Shown here piece after piece: positions 1-5,922 of a stretch of DNA of 7,177 nt. The notes beneath the pieces are model-generated. The model ran no database searches and had not been told where the DNA came from. It saw nothing but the letters and a program-made list of their open reading frames with translations. Numbering within the stretch: the first letter of the stretch is position 1; each line of letters starts with the position of its first letter. Source of the DNA: JBNKFQ01 sp050289385 (GTDB taxonomy: Bacteria > Pseudomonadota > Gammaproteobacteria > Pseudomonadales > Porticoccaceae); the NCBI GenBank assembly GCA_050289385.1, contig JBNKFQ010000262.1, forward strand, positions 1 to 7,177. Direction: 5' to 3'. Both the position numbers and the translations under genes were made by a program.

Positions 1-444
1 TGGGGCAAAAAACTGCCGGAAGGTCGAGGTCACGGTATAGCCGTGCACAAGTCATTTAACTCTTATGTTGCCCAGGTGGCGGAAGTGTCGGCCAACCCGG
101 ACGGAACGCCGAAAGTGCATAAGATTACCTGCGCTATCGACTGTGGCATAGCGGTTAATCCGGATGTGATCAAGGCACAAATGGAGGGTGCAATCGGTTA
201 TGGTTTGTCGCCGGTACTGGTGAGCGAAAACACCTTTAAGGACGGCGCCATCGTGCAGGGTAACTTTGACACCTTTCGTGTGTTGCGTATAAACGATATG
301 CCAGAGGTTGACGTGCATATCGTGCCCTCAGCCGAGGCGCCCACCGGAGTGGGCGAACCCGCCACACCGGTCATTGTTCCTGTGGTTATGAACGCATTGC
401 TGGCGGCGACCGGTAAGCCGACGCGGCGCTTGCCTTATACCTAA
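1..444 (+). CDS. Molybdenum hydroxylase large subunit (IorB/xanthine dehydrogenase-like), C-terminal part
   Basis: This is the C-terminal 147 residues of a gene that begins outside the window; the frame is open from base 1 to the TAA at 442-444. Visible motifs fit the beta subunit of isoquinoline 1-oxidoreductase and related xanthine dehydrogenase/aldehyde oxidase-type enzymes: SYVAQVAEVS near the start, CAIDCGIAVNPD, QMEGAIGYGLSPVL, then APTGVGEPATPVIVPVV and a final TGKPTRRLPYT. The glutamate of GVGEP (codon 355-357) matches the catalytic base of this family. Family members bind a molybdopterin cofactor and hydroxylate N-heterocycles or oxidise aldehydes, passing electrons to a small 2Fe-2S subunit, usually encoded next door and so probably upstream of this window. 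The substrate is unknown. A GTG at 43 is internal, because homology continues upstream of it (GRGHGIAVH). No functional link to the downstream genes is visible. Confidence 0.88.
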   Translation, partial: WGKKLPEGRGHGIAVHKSFNSYVAQVAEVSANPDGTPKVHKITCAIDCGIAVNPDVIKAQMEGAIGYGLSPVLVSENTFKDGAIVQGNFDTFRVLRINDMPEVDVHIVPSAEAPTGVGEPATPVIVPVVMNALLAATGKPTRRLPYT

Positions 445-782
445 AGTTAAGGTGCAGGCTTCGGGGGAGGGAGGAGGTGTTAAAGACTCCCTTGTGCCCC
501 CGGGGTTGGTGTGCGCTTGTTCTTGCGGTCGCACGCCAAAACCGAAAAGGCGCATTATTCGTAAATGGGGTGACCCGTTGGCCGAGCGAAGCGATGACGC
601 GTATCTTTAGCGTGCGACGTGCGAGTACAGACGTGCGACCCTAAACTAACCTGGCCTAACTCCCATACCACACCGAACCACTAATATTCACCCCACAAGG
701 TAGGGTGCCTGCCGAGTTACGCGTTGTACCTCATAAGCTGCTAACCTTACATTACACGATGGGCGTCATTGTGGAAAACCTT
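445..782. other. Intergenic region without a supported gene
   Basis: No coding frame here shows family resemblance. A hairpin may form just after the hydroxylase stop: GGGAG at 469-473 with CTCCC at 487-491, with CGGGG (462-466) and CCCCG (498-502) able to extend it. No T-run follows, so it is at best a weak terminator or a transcript-end structure. CGTGCGA heptamers occur at 611-617, 618-624 and 632-638, with an inverted copy at 529-535. The promoter for the sigma-factor gene should lie here, but I cannot point to a convincing -35/-10 pair. The last 78 bases could be coding if the sigma gene starts at the GTG at 705. Confidence 0.5.
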
Positions 783-1403
783 ATGCGTTACCCGCCTGAC
801 GAAGGCAAGGTGGTTACGCTGGCCTCTGACCACCGGCAAGCCTCACGCAAAAAGTTGCTCGAACAATTGTTTCATGAGCACGGTCAGGCTTTGCGGGTGT
901 TTTTGAAAGTACGTGTTTGGCAGCGAGACGATATTGAAGATCTGATTCAGGAACTCTTTTTGAAGCTGGCGGACAGGGATGACCTGGAGTCTTGTATCTA
1001 TTCACACAGTGGCAGCAATCGGGGATTTTTATTCACGTGCGCCAATAACCTGATTGTTGACAGGCAGCGCAAGCGGCATCGCCGCCAAAGGCTTGATGAG
1101 CAGCATCATCTGACAGAAAAAAAGGCGATTGACGTTACGCCAGAGCAGGTTGCTGAATCTGATGAAGAATTACAAATAATCATGGCTGCAATTTCTTCAC
1201 TCCGTCCCAACTGGCGCAAAGCTTTTGTTCTGAACCGCTTTCATCACCTGAGTTATCCTGAAATTGCAAAAGAAATGAAAGTATCTACCAAGCAAATTCA
1301 AAAGTTTATGTCCAAAGCGCTACAGCGCCTGCGTGAAGTCGCCGCGCAAATTGAAGGCGAAGATAGTAAGGAATACTTGTCGAGAGGCGATGACAATGGC
1401 TAA
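783..1403 (+). CDS. ECF-family RNA polymerase sigma factor, FecI-like
   Basis: This is probably a group IV sigma-70 factor that directs RNA polymerase to the neighbouring receptor promoter. Counting from the ATG at 783 (206 aa), region 2 carries RDDIEDLIQELFLKL at about 48-62, the typical DxEDLxQExF core. The linker has a GFLFTCANNLIVDRQRKRHRR segment resembling the FecI-type YLxxxArNLxxDxxR stretch. Region 4 spans about 134-186, with SSLRPNWRKAFVLNRF followed by the helix-turn-helix LSYPEIAKEMKVSTKQIQKF. The start is uncertain. GTG 705 and ATG 759 are in frame and give 232 or 214 aa; 783 was chosen because GGAAA sits 7 bases upstream and the length is closer to the family's usual 170-200 aa. 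The stop overlaps the start of the FecR-like gene by 8 bases, so the two are probably translationally coupled. The closest functional model is FecI/FecR cell-surface signalling. Confidence 0.9.
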   Translation: MRYPPDEGKVVTLASDHRQASRKKLLEQLFHEHGQALRVFLKVRVWQRDDIEDLIQELFLKLADRDDLESCIYSHSGSNRGFLFTCANNLIVDRQRKRHRRQRLDEQHHLTEKKAIDVTPEQVAESDEELQIIMAAISSLRPNWRKAFVLNRFHHLSYPEIAKEMKVSTKQIQKFMSKALQRLREVAAQIEGEDSKEYLSRGDDNG

Positions 1404-2469
1404 TTCCATACAACCGGTTCGCAAGCGGGCTGCTGAATATTGGGCGGTGCTGCTTTCCGGATTGACGTCATCATCGCAAGCTGATGAGATTCAGGAGTGG
1501 CAGCAAAGCAAAGTCGAGCAACAGAACGAGTTTGACAAAACAGGCGATTTATTGGCGCGGATCGATCAGTTGGCAAATCACCCGCAAATGAAAGCGATTA
1601 TTGATGCTGACGCGCCCATAAAGCAGGAGTTCACAGAGGCAGGTCGTTTCGGATTCAGGCGTTGGCATACCGCTTTCGGAGCTGCGGCGCTTGTGTTGAT
1701 TGCAGTAGCGTTTGTTTTTCCTGATGTGCAACAGTTGTTTCGGTCAGAAGTCTCTGGCCAGCTTGATCGTTATGTAACACGAATTGGTGAGCGAAAAACG
1801 GTAGTCTTGCAAGATGGGAGCAAAGTCAACCTGAATACCGCGACGGAAATTTTGGTTAATTATAATGACAATATGCGCCGCGTTCGTCTGGAGCGAGGCG
1901 AAGCTTACTTTGAAGTTAAAAGTGATGCGGACCGACCATTTATGGTGAATCTGGATGGCTATGCGGTATCTGTGTTGGGCACGTCCTTTAATTTACGTAA
2001 AAATCCCTCAAATTTCACGCTGGCTGTGGAGGAGGGAACGGTCTTGCTTCATCGACAGGAAGAACAGCCAACACCCAATGCACCTGTAATTGACTCGGGT
2101 ATAAATGATTTTAGTGAGACCAGAAAACTGAGTCAGTATCGAGTGTCTGAGGGTATTGTAGCGAAGGTGGACACGATCGGCAGTACGTTTGTCGCAAACC
2201 GCCAAAATACATTCATCGGTTACTCGGATTGGCGTACAGGGATTTTACAGTTCCAGGATGAACGTTTAAGTGCGGTAGTCAGGGAACTGAACCGTTATAT
2301 GGGTAAAAAGATTCTGATTGAAGACGCCAGTATTATGAGTCTGAGTGTCTATGCCGCGATTGATCTTGAGCAACTGCCACAAGCGTTGACGGATTTTGAG
2401 CAGGTTTTACCGGTGAAAGTTGAACATTACTATGACCGGATTGTTATGTCAGCTCGTGAATCTGAATAG
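1396..2469 (+). CDS. FecR-like transmembrane anti-sigma regulator
   Basis: This is a 357-aa inner-membrane regulator expected to hold the upstream sigma factor in check or activate it, depending on receptor signals. The N-terminal cytoplasmic part (about 10-50) has the AAEYWAVLLSG...EIQEWQQS pattern of the FecR N-terminal domain (DUF4880-like) that contacts the sigma factor. One membrane segment follows at about 92-111 (AFGAAALVLIAVAFVFPDV). The periplasmic FecR domain is at about 126-225, with VVLQDGSKVNLNTAT, VRLERGEAYFEV and VSVLGTSFNLR, all strongly characteristic. A C-terminal region at about 286-355 (FQDERLSAVVRELNRY onward) matches the DUF4974/STN-like fold that binds the receptor's signalling domain. 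ATG 1396 is preferred over ATG 1390 and the in-frame GTG 1333, because GAGAGG at 1382-1387 lies 8 bases from 1396. The gene overlaps the sigma gene, and the receptor follows after 178 bases. Confidence 0.92.
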   Translation: MANSIQPVRKRAAEYWAVLLSGLTSSSQADEIQEWQQSKVEQQNEFDKTGDLLARIDQLANHPQMKAIIDADAPIKQEFTEAGRFGFRRWHTAFGAAALVLIAVAFVFPDVQQLFRSEVSGQLDRYVTRIGERKTVVLQDGSKVNLNTATEILVNYNDNMRRVRLERGEAYFEVKSDADRPFMVNLDGYAVSVLGTSFNLRKNPSNFTLAVEEGTVLLHRQEEQPTPNAPVIDSGINDFSETRKLSQYRVSEGIVAKVDTIGSTFVANRQNTFIGYSDWRTGILQFQDERLSAVVRELNRYMGKKILIEDASIMSLSVYAAIDLEQLPQALTDFEQVLPVKVEHYYDRIVMSARESE

Positions 2470-2647
2470 CAGTATAGAGGTGGGTAGTCTGGAGGTAGAG
2501 TGTTTGAAGGGTGGCTGGCGGAACAAGGAGGTGGGGTTCAAGCTCGCTAACAAGCGAAAAAGTAATTTTAGAAAGGTAGGGTGGTGTGTGTTCTCGCGCG
2601 TTAGACGCTGAGCAAGCCAGGAGGTTGTATAATTACAGGAGATTTTC
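2470..2647. promoter_or_regulatory. Purine-rich gap between the fecR-like gene and the receptor, likely holding the receptor promoter
   Basis: This 178-bp region is rich in G and A on the + strand and holds no supported gene. GGAGGT occurs at 2491-2496, 2527-2532 and 2620-2625, none of them followed by a credible ORF. The true receptor ribosome-binding site is AGGAGA at 2637-2642, five bases before the ATG. A short hairpin (CGCT-AACA-AGCG, 2545-2556) sits mid-region. In FecI-type systems the receptor is usually transcribed from a sigma-dependent promoter at this place. GGAAC at 2520-2524 with CGCTAA at 2545-2550 is reminiscent of ECF promoters, but the spacing is long and the match is weak. 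Confidence 0.35.
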
Positions 2648-5164
2648 ATGAACATGTCGTGTATGAGGCCACTCGCAAAATCAGTTGTTTTTTCGGCAAT
2701 ATTGGGTCTGGTCAGTTTGCCACTGTCCGCTGCCGAATCAATATATCTGGAAATAAAAAGTGATTTGGCCGGACCGGCTTTAATGAAACTGGCCAACGCT
2801 GCTCATGTTCAAATACTGGTACCAGAAAATATAGCTGAAAGTGTTACCTTGTCTGCATTATCGGGTGAATATTCGCTTGAAGATGCTTTACGTAATATGT
2901 TGGCTAATACAGGGCTCAGCTATAAGTTTACTTCAGAGCGGTCCGTGGTAATTGATTCGGTAGTCAAGGCAGAAGGCCCATCCCTGGAGAGCGAAAAAAA
3001 TGTTAAAGAAAATATTGATGAAATAATAGTCACAGCTAAAAAGAGAACACAGAGTCTGCAAGATTCTTCAATGAGTATTTCGGCTTTGGGTAACGAAGAA
3101 ATCGAACGCAGAAGTTTGGTAGGCATGAGTGACTACTTGAGCTCTATTCCTGGTGTTAACGCACAGTCGTTTGCGCCAGGCGCCAATAAAATCATCATGC
3201 GTGGTGTTGGCTCAGGGTTGTTCGAGGATGCTACAGTCTCCATGTATTTCGGAGAAGTTCCGGTAAACGTGCTTGCTCCAAACAGTGCCGTGGCCGGTTC
3301 ATCAACCGATTTGAAACTTGTGGATGTTGAACGGATTGAGGTGCTTCGTGGTCCGCAAGGCACATTGTATGGTTCTGGCTCAATGGGTGGCGCTGTTCGT
3401 AATATTCCGGCCACTCCTGACTTGACTGAACTGAGTGGAAATCTGAAGGCAGGTTATTCAAATACTGCGGGTGCTGGAGGGAGCAACACTAAAATCACCG
3501 GTACGATTAATATTCCTCTGATCGAAGATGAACTGGCGTTACGCATTGTCGCCTATAACTACAATAACAGCGGTTATATCAGAAATATTGGCGCCAGTGA
3601 TCCTGCTACCGTGGACTTTGCCAACCTTCAGGGTGCAACTGTTAGCAACAATGGCCAGGCAGGTAGTTCGGACTATACCGGGGGGCGAGCTACCTTGCTC
3701 TGGCAGCCCAGCGAGCAGTTAAAGGTTTCGCTTATGGCTTTGACACAAGAGTTGGAGCAAGACGGATTGTTACGACACAATCTGGCTTTGGGGGCGTACG
3801 AAGCAAACCCGCTGGATGTGCAGCCGCTGGATAGCCGCGGTGAATTGGCGGCAGACAACACCGATATTTATAATCTGGTTGTGGAATATGATTTTGGTTC
3901 CGTAAGTTTGTTGTCTTCTTCCAGTTGGCTGGACGGCTTAACTGAACGGGTATTTGATTTAAACCGCTTTATTCCTATTGCAGCTGCCATCAGAGATGAA
4001 TGGGGCAGGGAGGGGTTTGTTCAGGAAATTCGTTTAAGCTCTCATCGGGACGGGCAATTGCAGTTTGTTGGCGGCGTTTACTATGAAGATTTAGACGCGT
4101 ATCGTGCAGCCAAATCCGAATGGATCGGGAACGATGCTTTGTGTTGCGGTTTTCTGGGACCTGTTGATCCGGATAATGTGTTTACGCTCAACGATGGTGT
4201 AACCATTGAACAAAAAGCGATTTTTGGTGAAGTATCCTATGAGTTTGCGGAACAGTTTATGGCAACGATTGGTGGCCGCTGGTTTGACTACAGTCGAGGT
4301 AATACCGAACACAGAAGTGGCGCCTTTAACGGTGGCGTATCGACCAGCAGAATGCTGGACAGCGACGAAACCGGTACCAACTTTATGGCAAATTTAACTT
4401 ACACGCCCAATGAAGACACATTGATCTACGCGCAATGGTCACAAGGCTTTCGTCTAGGCCGGCCCGCACCGGTTGCACCGGCTTCTGTATGTGATATCAA
4501 CAACGACGGGCTGCTTGATGGAACAAGCGTACCGGTAGACGCAGGCGATCTGGAGTCGGACACACTGGACAGTTATGAGTTGGGTGCAAAATTAACGCTG
4601 TTAGACAGCCGTTTGATATTGAATACAGCGATATATCGAATCGAGTGGAATGGTATTCCCGTGTCTGTTAACGCCACCCCATCCTGTGGCTTCCAGGTCC
4701 AAATTAATGCGGGTGAAGCTGTGTCGAAGGGTATGGAATTTGAAAGCATTTATTATCTCACGGAAGGTATACGGCTTAACCTGGGGGGGTCCTACGTTAA
4801 CGCTGAATTGTCTAAAGACAGCGCAAATCTGGGACCAAAAGGCACGCGCATGCCGGGTGCGCCAAAATGGAACGCAAGTGCCGGATTGCAGTATGAGTTT
4901 ATGGTGGTGGATCGCGATGCCTTTTGGCGCACCGATTACGCGTACATAGGTGGGTATCAGGATGATATCGCCGCAACGTTCCCGGAGGTTGGTGGTTATG
5001 GGACGCTGAGTATGCGTGCGGGTATCAATTTTGATAAGTTAACTTTGGAACTATACGGCACCAATTTAACAAATGTAGATGATCTTATGGCGGTGCAGTT
5101 TTCGAAAGAGGTATTTCGTTTAACTCCCCGCACGATTGGGATAGAACTCGGTTATCGTTTTTAA
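2648..5164 (+). CDS. TonB-dependent outer-membrane receptor with STN signalling domain (FecA-like transducer)
   Basis: This complete 838-aa receptor imports an unknown ligand (iron complex, vitamin, carbohydrate or other small molecule) across the outer membrane using TonB energy. It has a signal peptide (positive start MRPLAK, hydrophobic core, cleavage after about residue 28, LSA-AES). An STN (secretin/TonB short N-terminal) domain lies at about 32-102, and the TonB box around 123-131 contains DEIIVTAKKR. The plug covers about 135-255 and includes IPGVNAQ, IIMRGVGSG, VERIEVLRGPQGTLYGSGSM (V232-Y241 lies inside) and GGAVRNI. The beta-barrel runs to the terminal GYRF, ending in the aromatic residue expected for BAM recognition. 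Start ATG 2648 has AGGAGA 5 bases upstream; ATG 2654 and 2663 are alternatives. With the two upstream genes it completes a sigma/anti-sigma/transducer cassette. Possible extracellular loops hold C499-C500, a D616-xNxDGxxD loop, C615 and C680. Tandem terminators follow the stop. Confidence 0.95.
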   Translation: MNMSCMRPLAKSVVFSAILGLVSLPLSAAESIYLEIKSDLAGPALMKLANAAHVQILVPENIAESVTLSALSGEYSLEDALRNMLANTGLSYKFTSERSVVIDSVVKAEGPSLESEKNVKENIDEIIVTAKKRTQSLQDSSMSISALGNEEIERRSLVGMSDYLSSIPGVNAQSFAPGANKIIMRGVGSGLFEDATVSMYFGEVPVNVLAPNSAVAGSSTDLKLVDVERIEVLRGPQGTLYGSGSMGGAVRNIPATPDLTELSGNLKAGYSNTAGAGGSNTKITGTINIPLIEDELALRIVAYNYNNSGYIRNIGASDPATVDFANLQGATVSNNGQAGSSDYTGGRATLLWQPSEQLKVSLMALTQELEQDGLLRHNLALGAYEANPLDVQPLDSRGELAADNTDIYNLVVEYDFGSVSLLSSSSWLDGLTERVFDLNRFIPIAAAIRDEWGREGFVQEIRLSSHRDGQLQFVGGVYYEDLDAYRAAKSEWIGNDALCCGFLGPVDPDNVFTLNDGVTIEQKAIFGEVSYEFAEQFMATIGGRWFDYSRGNTEHRSGAFNGGVSTSRMLDSDETGTNFMANLTYTPNEDTLIYAQWSQGFRLGRPAPVAPASVCDINNDGLLDGTSVPVDAGDLESDTLDSYELGAKLTLLDSRLILNTAIYRIEWNGIPVSVNATPSCGFQVQINAGEAVSKGMEFESIYYLTEGIRLNLGGSYVNAELSKDSANLGPKGTRMPGAPKWNASAGLQYEFMVVDRDAFWRTDYAYIGGYQDDIAATFPEVGGYGTLSMRAGINFDKLTLELYGTNLTNVDDLMAVQFSKEVFRLTPRTIGIELGYRF

Positions 5165-5203
5165 TTTCAAAAGCAATTAATCAGAGGTTTCTTAAGTTTT
5201 TAG

Positions 5204-5223
5204 GTGGAAGAGATTCCACTTTT
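5204..5223 (+). terminator. Intrinsic terminator 1 after the receptor gene
   Basis: The stem is GTGGAA (5204-5209) with TTCCAC (5214-5219), closed by a GAGA (GNRA-type) tetraloop. It is extended by one G-T wobble (5203/5220) and followed by TTTT at 5220-5223. It lies 40 bases after the receptor stop. The stem is modest in GC and the T-run short, so it is probably incomplete on its own; the second terminator follows directly. Confidence 0.6.
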
Positions 5224-5231
5224 CTGTGATT

Positions 5232-5260
5232 CGACGCTCTTTTGGGGCGTCGCTTTTTTT
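5232..5260 (+). terminator. Intrinsic terminator 2 after the receptor gene
   Basis: The stem is CGACGC (5232-5237) with GCGTCG (5247-5252). It can extend inwards by a T-G wobble and a C-G pair to leave a 5-base loop (5240-5244). A run of seven T follows at 5254-5260. This is the stronger of two tandem terminators and should insulate the receptor transcript from downstream DNA. Confidence 0.85.
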
Positions 5261-5268
5261 GTCCCTGT

Positions 5269-5525
5269 GATCAATATTGCAGGAAGCATAGTACATTAGA
5301 AGATAATAACCCTGTTCGAACCAGTTTTAGCCTGCCTGCCAGAAGTTACGCAGTGGTAGATTTGAATGCAGGTGTCTCCAGGGATAACTACTCTCTAAGC
5401 CTTTATATTACTAATCTGTTTGACAAGGTTTACTATATTCAGCTCTTGATAGCCTGAATTTTAATAATCCAACGGCTGTGCCCAGTCGCCCACGAACGAT
5501 AGGTGCGGTATTTTCGGTAGACTTA
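5269..5525 (+). pseudogene. Decayed 3' end of a second TonB-dependent receptor, frameshifted
   Basis: The frame starting at 5269 reads NNPVRTSFSLP, SYAVVDLNAGVSRDNYSLSL and YITNLFDKVYY (to 5436), the usual last barrel strands of a TonB-dependent receptor with the NLFDxxYY motif. It then hits a stop at 5455-5457. The frame one base back (codons from 5439) continues the homology with SALDSLNFNNPTAVP and SRPRTIGAVFSVDL (to 5525), the standard C-terminus of the family. Restoring one base near 5437 would join the halves. The normal stop is also gone: the second frame stays open to TGA 5604-5606, through the palindrome. No plug, TonB box or start is present; the upstream side ends in the terminator of the intact receptor. 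The fragment differs from the end of the intact receptor (MRAGINFDKLTLELYGTNLT, then LTPRTIGIELGYRF), so it is a diverged paralogue and not a recent duplicate. Confidence 0.85.
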
Positions 5526-5543
5526 TGCCTGCCCACCAAGTTC

Positions 5544-5586
5544 ACAAATCTGCCTGCGAAAGATAATCTTTCGCAGGCAGATTTGT
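5544..5586. repeat. 43-bp perfect palindrome, probable terminator of the lost receptor
   Basis: The arms 5544-5564 and 5566-5586 are perfect reverse complements (21 bp each) around a single central A at 5565. The core is CTGCCTGCGAAAGAT with its complement. As RNA it would form a very stable hairpin, flanked by ACAAAT on the left and ATTTGTCTT on the right. The imperfect T-rich tail and the position about 20 bases after the receptor remnant suggest a factor-independent, possibly bidirectional, terminator. A binding site for a dimeric protein cannot be excluded. Confidence 0.8.
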
Positions 5587-5659
5587 CTTGCAATTTAATA
5601 GCCTGATGTGCTACCCAATCTGTAATAAACCTGATCATCTATTTTGCCTTAAAAATCCC

Positions 5660-5699
5660 ACAATATATGGTTTGTATATATATTGTATATTTGTAATAC
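5660..5699 (+). promoter_or_regulatory. AT-rich promoter/operator candidate for the ParD-like/map operon
   Basis: A 9-bp inverted repeat, ACAATATAT (5660-5668) and ATATATTGT (5678-5686), is separated by 9 bases. TTGTA recurs at 5672, 5683 and 5691. TTGTAT (5672-5677) with TAATAC (5694-5699), 16 bases apart, is a weak -35/-10 pair overlapping the right arm. Ribbon-helix-helix antitoxins commonly bind such repeats over their own promoters, so autoregulation is plausible but inferred. Confidence 0.4.
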
Positions 5700-5727
5700 T
5701 TTGGCAAACAGGCCACAGGAACCAGTT

Positions 5728-5922
5728 ATGGGCATTGTCAAAATATCCGACGAACTTCACAAAGAATTGCGTGTCGCCAGCAAAGCTATGAAACGATCCA
5801 TCAATGCCCAGGCAGAGCACTGGATGGAGGTGGGAATGCTGGCAGAACAAAACCCCGAGCTTGATTACCACGAGTTGACCAGAATGCTGTTCGAAGACAG
5901 TTACACAAGATTAATGCGATGA
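5728..5922 (+). CDS. ParD-like antitoxin-family protein
   Basis: This is a 64-aa protein beginning MGIVKISDELHKELR. The N-terminal strand (IVKIS) followed by two helices (DELHKELRVASKAM, then SINAQAEHWMEVGMLAEQ) is the ribbon-helix-helix pattern, and the SINAQAEHWM stretch fits the ParD-like (PF11903-type) antitoxin family as I remember it. Such proteins usually bind DNA as dimers and repress their own operon. ATG 5728 was chosen over an upstream in-frame start at 5683, because AGGA at 5717-5720 sits 7 bases before it and the family begins there. No ParE- or RelE-like toxin follows. Instead the stop codon overlaps the start of a methionine aminopeptidase gene (ATGA, 5919-5922), which implies coupled translation. 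Whether it works as an antitoxin, as a plain repressor of map, or as a direct partner of the enzyme is unknown. Confidence 0.8.
   Translation: MGIVKISDELHKELRVASKAMKRSINAQAEHWMEVGMLAEQNPELDYHELTRMLFEDSYTRLMR

Noticed and set aside
1333..1395. N-terminal extension of the FecR-like protein from GTG 1333
   Set aside because: It overlaps the sigma region 4 coding end, has no family resemblance, and ATG 1396 has a well-spaced GAGAGG.
2628..2633. Perfect TATAAT upstream of the receptor gene
   Set aside because: A start site from this box would fall inside the ribosome-binding site (2637-2642), and no -35 sits at a proper distance; TTAGAC at 2601-2606 leaves a 21-base spacer. Probably chance.
2449..2796. 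115-aa reverse-strand ORF across the start of the receptor gene
   Set aside because: It is antisense to the signal peptide and leader, has no recognisable domain or ribosome-binding site, and looks like a shadow.
5242..5457. 71-aa ORF starting at TTG as a stand-alone small gene
   Set aside because: The start lies within the terminator hairpin and T-run, there is no ribosome-binding site, and the body is the receptor relic.
5544..5586. Integron attC site or CRISPR repeat
   Set aside because: There is no integrase, no repeated unit or spacer, and the palindrome is perfect without the bulges typical of attC.
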